From contig CAVTTP010000006.1 of NCBI GenBank assembly GCA_963737705.1, positions 744,001-808,000 of the forward strand: DNA of 64,000 nucleotides, written 5' to 3'. Position 1 is the stretch's first letter. The number at the start of each line of letters is the position of its first letter. The DNA comes from PALSA-607 sp963737705 (GTDB taxonomy: Bacteria; Actinomycetota; Actinomycetes; Acidothermales; Acidothermaceae). The notes under the pieces were generated by a model, which was not told the origin of the DNA, made no database searches, and saw nothing but the letters and a program-made list of their open reading frames with translations. The position numbers and the translations under genes were made by a program. This document shows, one piece after another, positions 16,415 to 24,253 of this stretch.

Positions 16415-16451
16415 GGGACGTCTGCCACCCTCCGGGGGCGGCAGACGTCCC
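16415..16451. terminator. Bidirectional terminator
   Basis: GGGACGTCTGCC (16415-16426) pairs perfectly with GGCAGACGTCCC (16440-16451) around a C/G-rich loop; an AAAT/ATTT-like extension lies on both sides. It sits between the 82-residue gene and the convergent histidine phosphatase and can serve both. Confidence 0.8.
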
Positions 16452-16475
16452 CAATTTGTCTACCGGCCCGTCTGC

Positions 16476-17132
16476 TTACGGGCGCGGAGGTACCGAGTTC
16501 CAGTGCCACAGCACGTGCGCGCCGTGCTCGAAGCCGAGTACCGAAACGCTGCCTGTGTCGAGAGCGAGCATCGCCCCGCCCGTCGGCGCTAACGACAGCC
16601 ATCGCGCGGCGAGCACGCGCAGAAAATGGCCGTGCGAGACCAGCGCGACATTGCCGTGACCCAGTACTGGCAACACGCGCGCGATCACGCGGTCGGCCCG
16701 CAGCCCGACGTCCGCTGCATTCTCGCCGGGTTGCCCGTTGCTGTGGGCCGGCACGCCATCGCGCCACAGCGACCAGCCGGGCAGGATCGCCCGAATCTGC
16801 GCCGTCGTCAGGCCTTCGTAGCCGCCGTAGTCCCACTCGACGAGGTTGGCGTCGGTCTCGATGTGCGAGAGCCCGGCGAGCCGCGCGGTTTCCTGCGCAC
16901 GAACGAGCGGGCTGGCAAGAACGAGGGCGAAGCTACGGTCGGCGATAAGCGGGGCGACGCGTGCGGCTTGCAGCTCACCGAGTGAACTCAGCGGGACGTC
17001 GGTGCGACCGGTGTGCTTGCCACTGGTGCTCCATTCGGTGGCGCCGTGCCGGAGCAGCACGAGTTGCCCAGGGGGCTGCTCAGTGTCGACGGAGTCGACA
17101 GCGCCAGCGGGATCGGAGGCGTCGGTGCTCAC
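16476..17132 (-). CDS. Histidine phosphatase (phosphoglycerate-mutase-like)
   Basis: 218 residues of the cofactor-independent-of-metal histidine phosphatase superfamily. The RHG motif is in LVLLRHGATEWSTSGKHTGR, followed by TDVPLSSLGELQA. The second Arg lies in ALVLASPLVRAQETARLAG, the Glu region in NLVEWDYGGYEGLT, and the second catalytic His in NVALVSHGHFLRVLAARWL. This pattern suits a GpgP/CobC-type phosphatase, for example glucosyl-3-phosphoglycerate phosphatase, but the substrate is not settled by sequence. The start overlaps by 4 bases the stop of the upstream O-antigen-ligase-like gene, so the two are translationally coupled. Confidence 0.85.
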   Translation of the reverse strand: MSTDASDPAGAVDSVDTEQPPGQLVLLRHGATEWSTSGKHTGRTDVPLSSLGELQAARVAPLIADRSFALVLASPLVRAQETARLAGLSHIETDANLVEWDYGGYEGLTTAQIRAILPGWSLWRDGVPAHSNGQPGENAADVGLRADRVIARVLPVLGHGNVALVSHGHFLRVLAARWLSLAPTGGAMLALDTGSVSVLGFEHGAHVLWHWNSVPPRP

Positions 17133-18430
17133 GGCGCCACGTTACTGGCGCGCCGCACGCCACTGGCGCCGGCCACGATTCCGGCGGCAAGACCGAGCGC
17201 GGGGAAGTGCCACACGAAGTCGACGAGTCCGGCCGCGCCGACGCTGACGAGCACCGGCAATGCGAGTGCTCCGCGGCCATCGGCCAGTGAGCGGATGACG
17301 ACCACGGCACACAGGACCAGCACGACGGTGCCAATCAGGCCCACCGAAATCAGCAGCTCAACGGGCTCGTTGTGGGTGAAGAATGCGATGCCCGCTTGAC
17401 CCGTCAAGGTGTGCGCGGCGAAGGTCGGGTCGGGTCCGGCGCCGAAGACGGGATGCTTGGCGAAGACGGTGACCGCGCCGCGCAAAATGTGTCCGCGCTC
17501 AGTCCAACTCGCATCGAAGCCCGAGACGGCGTGATGCTGCGTCACAAGTAACCAGCCGACGACACAGACTGCTGGCACGGCCACAAAGCGCACGACGCGA
17601 TGCACCACGCCGTCCGGTATCAGAGCAAGACCTGCAGCGACGATGACCGCCGCGACGACAAGAAGATGGTTCGTGTGCGTGCGCTGACCCAACAAGAGCA
17701 GCGGCGCGCCGATGACCGCGGCAATCACCGGCGTACCGAGTTCTCGCCGGATGCTCCGAAAACATAAGGCGACCGCGAGCCCGACGACGGCACCCCGACT
17801 GTCGGTCGAGACGATGCCGAGGACAGTGACGGCGCCCACGCAGTTGAGAACACGCCGCACCTGTGTGCGCACCTCGACGCCAGTCCCCGCGATCAGTGAG
17901 ATCACGAGGAACAGTCCGACCGCGCTGGGGTAGGTGAACGGTCCGGCGAAGCGCAATGAACGCTGGTCCTGCAACGTCCAAAACGTCGAGCGGACGCCGA
18001 CCAGCACAAGTCCGGCGATCGCCAGTGCGTCGCCGATGATGGCCGTGCCGATCAGCGCAGTTCGTCGCGCAGCCGCGGAAAGGCTGCGTGCGCAGCCGTA
18101 TCCGGCAGCGAGGCACAACCATGCGGCTGGCAGTCGCCAGGTGTCGACGCTGTGTTGCGAGAGTTCGGCGTCGCCAATCCACCATGCGGTGGCGAGTAGC
18201 CCGGCGCCGACTGCCGCGAGATGGTCACGAGCCCAGTCGCGGACCTGCGGCACTGACAACGCGAGGGCGACAGTGAGCGCAGGTGAAACGACGATGTCGG
18301 GCCGAAAGAACGCGCCCTTGCGGATGATCGCAACGACCAGCAGGGTCAGCACCGGCGCCGCGAATGCGAGCGCGTCGAGACTGGCGCGGCCCGGTCTGGC
18401 GTCCTGCGTTATCGCTGTGCCGGTTGCCAC
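17129..18430 (-). CDS. O-antigen ligase/polymerase-like membrane protein (Wzy/WaaL family)
   Basis: 433 residues with about 11-12 hydrophobic segments and the family's large periplasmic loop near the C-terminal third (residues about 305-355, GHILRGAVTVFAKHPVFGAG, then AHTLTGQAGIAFFTHNEPVE). The HPxxGxGP-like loop sequence and the following HNEPVELLISVGLIG helix are characteristic of O-antigen ligase/Wzy proteins. It may polymerise or transfer a glycan. It is coupled to a histidine phosphatase and not to the exopolysaccharide locus at 53-60 kb, which has its own Wzy. Confidence 0.75.
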   Translation of the reverse strand: MATGTAITQDARPGRASLDALAFAAPVLTLLVVAIIRKGAFFRPDIVVSPALTVALALSVPQVRDWARDHLAAVGAGLLATAWWIGDAELSQHSVDTWRLPAAWLCLAAGYGCARSLSAAARRTALIGTAIIGDALAIAGLVLVGVRSTFWTLQDQRSLRFAGPFTYPSAVGLFLVISLIAGTGVEVRTQVRRVLNCVGAVTVLGIVSTDSRGAVVGLAVALCFRSIRRELGTPVIAAVIGAPLLLLGQRTHTNHLLVVAAVIVAAGLALIPDGVVHRVVRFVAVPAVCVVGWLLVTQHHAVSGFDASWTERGHILRGAVTVFAKHPVFGAGPDPTFAAHTLTGQAGIAFFTHNEPVELLISVGLIGTVVLVLCAVVVIRSLADGRGALALPVLVSVGAAGLVDFVWHFPALGLAAGIVAGASGVRRASNVAP

Positions 18431-18447
18431 AGTCGGTCGTCGGGGCG

Positions 18448-19260
18448 CTAGTTGTCGAGGCTGACGACCATGGATGGCGGCGTGATGACGTGGTCGGCGC
18501 GCAGCGGCCTAACGGCGGTGCCGATCGAGAAGAACTCCGTCGTGTGCGCACCCCACGAGTGGTTGCGCTGGTGCAGTTGCACACCGACGATGCCTTCGGC
18601 ATGCAGCTCTTCAGCCTCTTTCTGCATGCGTTCCATCGCGAGCTCGCGCGCGTCGTACAGTGCTTGCGTGAACTGCGTCAGCTCGGTGTTCTTGCCGACG
18701 TTCGACAGCACGTTGCCGAGCCCGCGGTGCGCAATGTGGTAGACGCAGGTGCCCATGACCATGCCAAGTGGTGCGTAGCCGGTCTGCACGAGAGTCCAGA
18801 AATCCTGCCCTGACAAGTCAGACGTGAACGGCAGGCCCTTGTCGTTGCGCCAACTCGTACCATCGTCGGCCTTTACTGCGGTGCCGACTGCGAGAAACTC
18901 CGCGATGTCGGCGCCCCACTCCTTGAACTCAACTTCAAGCCGGACGCCGACGATGCCGTCAGCACCGAGCACGTTGGCTTCCTGTTCCATGCGGCTCATG
19001 GCGAGCTCGCGGGCGTGGTACATCGCCTGCGACAGCACATCGAGTTCTTGGTTCTGACTCCACCGACCGACCTGAATGCCGACGTGATAGATCGACGAAC
19101 CGAGGACCATGCCGACTGGAGTGAAGCCGGCCTGCTTGACGAGCAGAAACTCGTTCACGGTGAGGTCGGACGTGAAGATCGAGCCGGGTCGTCCGGGCTG
19201 AAGCTCCGACAACCTCGTCATGGCGTCCTGGGGCAGGCCGCCTGCGGTCGACTCGGTCAT
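18448..19260 (-). CDS. Tandem YbjQ-like (UPF0145) protein
   Basis: 270 residues holding two YbjQ/UPF0145-type domains of about 110 residues each. Domain 1 starts FTSDLTVNEFLLVKQAGFTP, domain 2 FTSDLSGQDFWTLVQTGYAP. Both continue with GMVxGxxxYH, an ARELAMxRMxxEA helix, and a GIVGVxL strand. UPF0145 proteins assemble into small ring-like oligomers; some are called heavy-metal-binding, but the function is unproven. It is the third gene of a minus-strand cluster with a second duplicated YbjQ protein (19315-20247) and a 132-residue protein. Confidence 0.8.
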   Translation of the reverse strand: MTESTAGGLPQDAMTRLSELQPGRPGSIFTSDLTVNEFLLVKQAGFTPVGMVLGSSIYHVGIQVGRWSQNQELDVLSQAMYHARELAMSRMEQEANVLGADGIVGVRLEVEFKEWGADIAEFLAVGTAVKADDGTSWRNDKGLPFTSDLSGQDFWTLVQTGYAPLGMVMGTCVYHIAHRGLGNVLSNVGKNTELTQFTQALYDARELAMERMQKEAEELHAEGIVGVQLHQRNHSWGAHTTEFFSIGTAVRPLRADHVITPPSMVVSLDN

Positions 19261-19314
19261 CGGGCATCTCCTCTAGTCATTGTTCGGTCGCACAGTTATC
19301 TGTCGGCCGCACAG

Positions 19315-20247
19315 TCATTTGTTGAGTCGCAAGATTGGTAACGGTCGAGGAACTTCGTTGGCGTGACCGTGTCGGAGCGGCACCAACGCAGTGCCGATCG
19401 CCAACGACTCGGCAACATGATCGTGTCCTTCGCTGCCAGATCTGCACCCCTGGTGGAAAACCCAGAGTCCGAGATCGCGAAGGACGACGTGCTGCGCACC
19501 GAAGCGCGACGCATCGCTCTGCAACGTTGCGCGCGCCCGTTCGCGGGCGCTGGTTACCAGATCAGTGACGCCGGTGACTTCTGTGTTGTTCCACGAACCG
19601 CTTTGCCACGCGGTGGTGTAGTCGTCGTGCCGAATCAGCACAGCGGTACCCATGACCAAGCCAGTGGGTAGCCATCCGGCGAGCATCAACTTTGCGAAAT
19701 CCTGGCCGGTGAGGTCAGACGTGAACGGACGCGGCGGTCGCTTGTCGCCGTCCGCACGCACCGCCGTCCCGATCGCTTGCACTTCGATCCCGCCCGCAAC
19801 GAACGACTCCATCGTCAGTCGGACGCCGACGATGCCATCGCCGCGCAACCCTTCGCACTCTTGCACCATCCGATTGACCGCGGAGTGCCGTGCGCTCTTC
19901 AGCGCTGCCTCAACTTGTTGCGCAACGGAGATCGGCGCGGATCCCCACGCGTAGCGCATGCCCATGCCGCCACCGCCGCCGTAATAGCCGCACATGCTGA
20001 GTGCGTACGCGCCTGGGTGCACGACGCAGGTGCCCATGACTTGACCCACGGGGGAGAAACCGACGGACCTGATTGCGTGGTGCTCGTCGACGGAAAGGGA
20101 CGACGTGAATGCGGCGTCCTCGCGCATCGTGGCGAGTCGTTGCTGTGCGCGCAACGGAAGGCGGCCGGCGTCGAGTTCGGCGATGCTGCGCGCGTCGATC
20201 TCGGCCGGGGTCATGCCCGCGAGCGCATCGTCGAAGCTGTTTGGCAT
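19315..20247 (-). CDS. Tandem YbjQ-like protein, second paralogue
   Basis: About 310 residues from the ATG at 20247 (MPNSFDDALAGMTPAEIDAR); the frame is open further upstream but that part overlaps the preceding gene. Two YbjQ-type domains: FTSSLSVDEHHAIRSVGFSP...VMGTCVVHPGAYAL, with a Gly-rich insert (CGYYGGGGGMGMRYAWG), and FTSDLTGQDFAKLMLAGWLP...VMGTAVLIRH. The ARHSAVNRMVQECEGLRGDG helix matches the ARELAM helix of the paralogue. Starts 7 bases after the stop of the 132-residue gene, so probably co-transcribed. The Gly-rich insert is unlike the partner and may be an interaction or membrane-facing loop. Confidence 0.78.
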   Translation of the reverse strand: MPNSFDDALAGMTPAEIDARSIAELDAGRLPLRAQQRLATMREDAAFTSSLSVDEHHAIRSVGFSPVGQVMGTCVVHPGAYALSMCGYYGGGGGMGMRYAWGSAPISVAQQVEAALKSARHSAVNRMVQECEGLRGDGIVGVRLTMESFVAGGIEVQAIGTAVRADGDKRPPRPFTSDLTGQDFAKLMLAGWLPTGLVMGTAVLIRHDDYTTAWQSGSWNNTEVTGVTDLVTSARERARATLQSDASRFGAQHVVLRDLGLWVFHQGCRSGSEGHDHVAESLAIGTALVPLRHGHANEVPRPLPILRLNK

Positions 20248-20254
20248 AGGAGGG

Positions 20255-20653
20255 TCAGCTGGTCCCGTTGATGGCGAGTTGCTGCAATGCCAGCGCCGCT
20301 GACGCACTGCGCCCGGCGGCGGTCGACAACGCCGACAGCAACTCACGAACCCACGCATCGAATTCGACGGGCGTGGTGCTCATGACGATGCCGCCGGACT
20401 CATGGCACACAGACGATGCGAGGCCGGACGGCGTGGTCTTCAGCACGTAGCGGCGATCGCCGACGCTGATGTGCACGCCGACGACTTTCGACTTACGAAC
20501 GAGGCCGCCCGATCGTTCGACGCGGGCCAGTTCTGGCGGCAACGCGTTCGCGAGGGACTCAAGGACGACCTGACCGTGCAGTCGGGTGTCTTCGGCGTCG
20601 CGCCGCAGCCCGGCCGCGATCAACTCGAGATTGGCCTCGCTGTCGTCCCCCAT
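20255..20653 (-). CDS. Conserved-looking hypothetical protein linked to YbjQ cluster
   Basis: 132 residues, soluble: an N-terminal helix rich in charged residues (DDSEANLELIAAGLRRDAED), an amphipathic helix (VVLESLANALPPELARVERS), a beta-rich middle (VVGVHISVGDRRYVLKTTPS and VCHESGGIVMSTTPVEFDAW), and a C-terminal Ala-rich helix. No family recognised. First gene of the three-gene minus-strand cluster with the two tandem-YbjQ proteins, which suggests a shared complex or process. Confidence 0.65.
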   Translation of the reverse strand: MGDDSEANLELIAAGLRRDAEDTRLHGQVVLESLANALPPELARVERSGGLVRKSKVVGVHISVGDRRYVLKTTPSGLASSVCHESGGIVMSTTPVEFDAWVRELLSALSTAAGRSASAALALQQLAINGTS

Positions 20654-20874
20654 AGAGCAACTCCTGTAGTCGTCTGTATGCGCGTTTCTGGCGATTCGTC
20701 CCGGTCATGCTGGCATGCTGGTCTCAGGCAATCATCCCTGGTCATCACGTGATTAGGGATTGGAGGGCCGAGAAAGGGTAGGGATACGAAGGGCACCGGC
20801 TTTCGAGCAAGTTCGACGGGTCGGTACCTGAACTCGGGACAGAGATACCGAAATTGCCGAAAGGGTGACACGCG

Positions 20875-21444
20875 ATGCTTCTCATCGGCCTCCTGATCTT
20901 GGTGGCAGCCGCCGCGTTCGCAGGCGTGCTTATTTCGGAGAACTGGGGTGGCGGGACGTTCGCCATCAAGGGCTTCGGGCACGTACTCGGGCACTACACG
21001 CTGGCGCAGATCTTCATCTCCGGGATCGTCTTGACCGCGATCTTCTTCTTCGGCCTCTGGGCCGCGAGTGTGTCGACCCGCATTCGGCGGCGTGCGTCGA
21101 GCCGCCGTCGCGCGGAGAGTCGGGCCGCTCGTGAAGAGCACGACGAGTTGGTGGCAGAGCGCGACAAGCTCGCGCGCGAGCTAGCTGCAACCCAGCGCAA
21201 CGCCCCGGTTGCCGCTCCTGTCGCAACGACTCCCGTTGCGACGGCACCTATTGCAGCCGCGCCAGTTACTGCGGCGCCCGTTGCCGCGGCGCCCGTTGCT
21301 ACTGGGCAGCCCGCATACGTGCCAGCCGGTCTGCCGGCCTACGTGCCCGCGGCGCAGGTACCTGTAGACCAGCCCAACGAACTGTTCCCGAATCGGCAGG
21401 TCGTGCTCGACGAGGGCCCGCTCATGCACGAGGTCGAGGTCTGA
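20875..21444 (+). CDS. LapA-like membrane protein with coiled coil and Ala/Pro-rich tail
   Basis: 189 residues. Two membrane helices (MLLIGLLILVAAAAFAGVLI and LAQIFISGIVLTAIFFFGLW) in the arrangement of LapA/DUF1049 proteins. They are followed by a basic, heptad-like cytoplasmic helix (RRRAESRAAREEHDELVAER DKLARELAATQ), then a low-complexity region built from VA(A/T)APVA repeats, and an acidic C-terminus. Likely membrane-anchored scaffold; partner unknown. GAAAGGG precedes the ATG. A terminator-like hairpin follows at 21457. Confidence 0.65.
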   Translation: MLLIGLLILVAAAAFAGVLISENWGGGTFAIKGFGHVLGHYTLAQIFISGIVLTAIFFFGLWAASVSTRIRRRASSRRRAESRAAREEHDELVAERDKLARELAATQRNAPVAAPVATTPVATAPIAAAPVTAAPVAAAPVATGQPAYVPAGLPAYVPAAQVPVDQPNELFPNRQVVLDEGPLMHEVEV

Positions 21445-21456
21445 TCTGAGCTGATC

Positions 21457-21493
21457 GCCCGCTGCCGCGCCCTAACCGGTTGCGGCGGCGGGC
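21457..21493. terminator. Terminator hairpin between convergent genes
   Basis: GCCCGCTGCCGC (21457-21468) pairs with GCGGCGGCGGGC (21482-21493) with one G-T wobble. It lies between the LapA-like gene and the 3' end of the frameshifted small membrane protein gene, whose restored stop codon is in the loop. Confidence 0.6.
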
Positions 21494-21745
21494 GCCTCGG
21501 CCACGGCGATCGGAAGCGGGAGCGACACAACGTCCCCGCCGGCCGTGTCGTCATCGAGGTGGGCGAACCACGGCAACCACCGAAGCCACCGGTTCGGGCT
21601 TGACCAGCGTCGGCGGAGTCTGTGCGTCGGGGTCCAGGTTGCGTTCGAAGCGGTCGAGCAGGGCCAGCAAGGTGAAGAAGCAACAGGGCAGGACGACGAT
21701 GGTCAGCACGGCGAGGAAGCCGACCTCAGCGAGTCCGTTGCCCAC
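21472..21745 (-). pseudogene. Small membrane protein gene, apparent +1 frameshift
   Basis: Starts at the GTG at 21745 with a strong AGGAGG nine bases before it. The first frame gives one membrane helix (VGFLAVLTIVVLPCCFFTLL) and ALLDRFERNLDPDAQTPPT, then reads VKPEPVASVV and stops at 21551. If one base is skipped near the CCCGAACCGG at about 21600, the frame continues as RWLRWLPWFAHLDDDTAGG, DVVSLPLPIAVAEAPAAATG and stops at 21472, right in the terminator loop. The continued frame looks more natural than the short one, so a single-base insertion (mutation or sequence error) is likely. About 89 residues when repaired. Function unknown. Confidence 0.5.
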
Positions 21746-21937
21746 GCGCCGCAGCCTCCTCTTCTCATGTCGAGGGTTCGCAATGCAAAGCCCACTCGAC
21801 CCGCCGAACTATGACTCGCGACCCCTGCTCGCGGTTGTCCGACTGTACGGAACTTCGCCACTGACGCCCCACGCCAAACGTATTTTGCGACTTCCTCGGC
21901 GTGTCGCCAAACCCGGGGCGCCGTTTCAGGCGCACGG

Positions 21938-22585
21938 CTACTGAGCGTGATCGGCCGCTGGAGCGTCCCACGGCCCTGTCATGTGGACGCATCCTTGACC
22001 CGGCCTGCCGAATCGGTGCTGGTCACAGACGCATTCGTGCTCATGCGTCCATTCCACGGGGAGCGTGAGCCAGACTTCCTTGCCGTCTGCACGCTCGGCG
22101 ACGCCCCACTCGTCTGCGAGCGCGTCGATGATCAAGAGCCCGCGGCCCCCGGCGATGCTGCCGCTCGAACCCACGTAGGACGTCGGGTGCCGATCGCCGA
22201 GATCGACGGTGACGGTCGGGCCCCGGTCGGGCCCAGCGCCGTCCGGACCAGCCCCGTGGGGACCAGCGCCGTTTGGACCAGCGCTGTCGGGACCAGCGGC
22301 GTCGAGATCGGCGAGCAGGTCGAGGCGGACTGGCCGAATGACGGGCGGTCGTGGGTCACGGTCGATCACGCAGAGGGTCGCCGTACCGCCGGTGACGCAG
22401 AGTTCGACTTCGATTTGGGTGCGCGCGTGCAGCACCGCGTTGGTGACAAGTTCCGACACAGTCAGGGTCAGTTCGTCGACGACGCCGCCGATTTCCCACC
22501 GGTGGCACGCGCTCGCGACAAAGCGCCTGGCCTCGCCGGCCGCCTGTGGCGTCGGCTCGAGGCCTAGAAGTGCGCGTCGGCACAT
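21938..22585 (-). CDS. RsbW-like ATP-binding anti-sigma regulatory protein
   Basis: 215 residues with a HATPase_c_2 domain: residues about 10-75 contain the N-box (LTLTVSELVTNAVLHA), then TATLCVIDRDPRPPVI, and after an insert the G-box GGRGLLIIDALADEWGV. Such proteins act as serine kinases or anti-sigma factors in partner-switching. Between the two boxes is an unusual insert of repeated (D/N/H)GAGP units, about 25 residues encoded by 15-bp repeats, widening the ATP-lid region. The C-terminus after the domain carries three Cys and several His (ECVCDQHRFGRPGQGCVH), which could bind metal. No cognate antagonist gene is adjacent. Confidence 0.8.
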   Translation of the reverse strand: MCRRALLGLEPTPQAAGEARRFVASACHRWEIGGVVDELTLTVSELVTNAVLHARTQIEVELCVTGGTATLCVIDRDPRPPVIRPVRLDLLADLDAAGPDSAGPNGAGPHGAGPDGAGPDRGPTVTVDLGDRHPTSYVGSSGSIAGGRGLLIIDALADEWGVAERADGKEVWLTLPVEWTHEHECVCDQHRFGRPGQGCVHMTGPWDAPAADHAQ

Positions 22586-22702
22586 AGTGACGTCACACGA
22601 GTTGAGGAAGTCATCCCTATCGCCATGCCCGTAAGGCCGACCCGCTAAGCATCTGCCGGCGTAACGCCGGAAATGAAAACGTGTCGAGTGGATGAGACCG
22701 CG

Positions 22703-23425
22703 TCAGCGCGCGGCGATGACCAGCCCAGCGGCCACGGCGACCAACGACCACGACACGGCTTTTAGGGCCGTCTCGATAGGGCGCAGCAAGGCCGGGACCG
22801 TCAGCTCGACCGGCGTCCCGTCGTTCAGGGTGCCGTGGACGTCGAGATCGCGCACTGATCGCCGCAGCCAACGAGCCTGGGTGCTAAGCGCACGTTGGGC
22901 GTACGACAGTCCGAACGCGCCCGCCGCCGCGAGGCCCGCGCCGACCGAGATCGACCAGTGCTGCGCGTAGTAGCCGGTGAGCAGCGGAAACGCCCCCCAG
23001 GCCGCCGCAAATCCGACGCTGTTATGCACGAGGCCGCCGAACCACTCGAGGTTGTACGCCAGCACGAGCAGCGCCCCTACAGCGATGAACGGCAGCAGAT
23101 GGATGCCCCCGACAAACCAGCCGTCGACGGCCGCGCCGGCAATCGCCGTGCCCCCAACGCAGACAAGAGCCCAAGTCGGGACGCCGGTGCGCAGCGGACG
23201 TCCGTGCAGCTCGTCGAGGGCGTGGGCGCCGATTCCGACCCCGAGGAAGAATCCGAGCAGGGTCCAGCCAAGCCGATCGAGGCGGATCGGGTGGGCGAGC
23301 GCCGCGCCGATGGCGACATAGGACAAGTGCCACGCGGTGTACGGCGGGTGCAGCAGCGTGATCCAGTCGCGCCACCCGCCGTCCCCCCGGCCCTTGCCGT
23401 AGAAGGCGGGCTGCGACTCAGCCAC
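22703..23425 (-). CDS. UbiA-like integral membrane protein
   Basis: 240 residues with about six to seven membrane segments. The N-terminus LHPPYTAWHLSYVAIGAALA resembles the first helix of UbiA prenyltransferases. GIGAHALDELHGRPLRTG sits where UbiA enzymes carry the Asp-rich NDxxD site, but here only part of it (a single Asp-Glu) remains. It overlaps by 8 bases the end of a UbiE-like methyltransferase gene, so co-translation is likely. A quinone-biosynthesis role fits the neighbours, but the weak Asp motif leaves prenyltransferase activity uncertain. Confidence 0.5.
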   Translation of the reverse strand: MAESQPAFYGKGRGDGGWRDWITLLHPPYTAWHLSYVAIGAALAHPIRLDRLGWTLLGFFLGVGIGAHALDELHGRPLRTGVPTWALVCVGGTAIAGAAVDGWFVGGIHLLPFIAVGALLVLAYNLEWFGGLVHNSVGFAAAWGAFPLLTGYYAQHWSISVGAGLAAAGAFGLSYAQRALSTQARWLRRSVRDLDVHGTLNDGTPVELTVPALLRPIETALKAVSWSLVAVAAGLVIAAR

Positions 23426-24158
23426 GCTGAAGGCGAGTCGCCGACATCACCACGCCGCCGCCGAAGCTCATCGGTTTCACCTTGACGTTCTCGAGCCCGG
23501 CAGCGCGCCAATTCGCGACGTGGGCCGCCACCGGGTAGCGCAGGTAGTGGTAGCTGATGTTCGGACCGAGGAAGCGCCCGACCCGGTACCAGGCGCGGCC
23601 GCCCGTCAACCCTCCAGCGGCTGGCAATACGAAGCGCGTGTAGAACCACCACACGACTCGCGCGGGGGCCCAGCCAGGCACATGGAATTCGAGGCTCGCG
23701 ATCGTCCCGCCGGGAGCGAGACAGCGCGTGAGTTCGGCGATGGTCGCCGCCGGATCCTCGACGTAGCGCATCAGATAGCTGAACGAGATTGCGTCGAAGG
23801 TGCCGTCAGCGAAAGGCAATTCCTCCGCTCGGGCGATCGCCAGCTTGATTCGGCCGTCCTCGCCTGCGGCCTGCACGTTGGCCAGACCCTGTCGGAGCAT
23901 GTGCTCGGTGAGGTCGATGCCGACGAGTTCTGCGTTGCATGCGTGCGCGATGGCGAGCGTCACTCCGGCGGGTCCGCACGCGACGTCCAGCACTCGCTTG
24001 GGATCCGCCGCAACGATCCGGTCGACCACCGCGGCGCGCCACCGCCGGTCCTGACCGAACGAAAGCAAGTAGGCCAACGTGTCATAGCGGGAAGGTAGAT
24101 CGGCAAACAGCGAACGGGCGAAGGTGTTGACCTCCGTTGGAGCTCGATCTGTGCCCAT
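23418..24158 (-). CDS. UbiE/MenG-like SAM methyltransferase
   Basis: 246 residues from the ATG at 24158 (MGTDRAPTEVNTFARSLFAD). Class I Rossmann methyltransferase: SAM motif VLDVACGPAGVTLAIA, then AELVGIDLTEHML, LPFADGTFDAISFSYLMRYV and CLAPGGTIASLEFHVPGW. The opening FADLPSRYDTLAYLLSFGQD RRWR and the LEFHVPGW segment are characteristic of demethylmenaquinone/ubiquinone C-methyltransferases. It is coupled to the UbiA-like gene downstream and divergent from the polyprenyl-synthetase-like gene, a layout suggesting menaquinone-type lipid metabolism. MenG activity is likely, not certain. Confidence 0.78.
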   Translation of the reverse strand: MGTDRAPTEVNTFARSLFADLPSRYDTLAYLLSFGQDRRWRAAVVDRIVAADPKRVLDVACGPAGVTLAIAHACNAELVGIDLTEHMLRQGLANVQAAGEDGRIKLAIARAEELPFADGTFDAISFSYLMRYVEDPAATIAELTRCLAPGGTIASLEFHVPGWAPARVVWWFYTRFVLPAAGGLTGGRAWYRVGRFLGPNISYHYLRYPVAAHVANWRAAGLENVKVKPMSFGGGVVMSATRLQRG

Positions 24159-24253
24159 ACTCGCTCCAGGAGACTGACGACATGCGCGGCGGCTTACGCC
24201 GACGCCGAACGGATATATCCGAGATCGGGAGCCAGCGTAGGGGAGGTGGTGAC

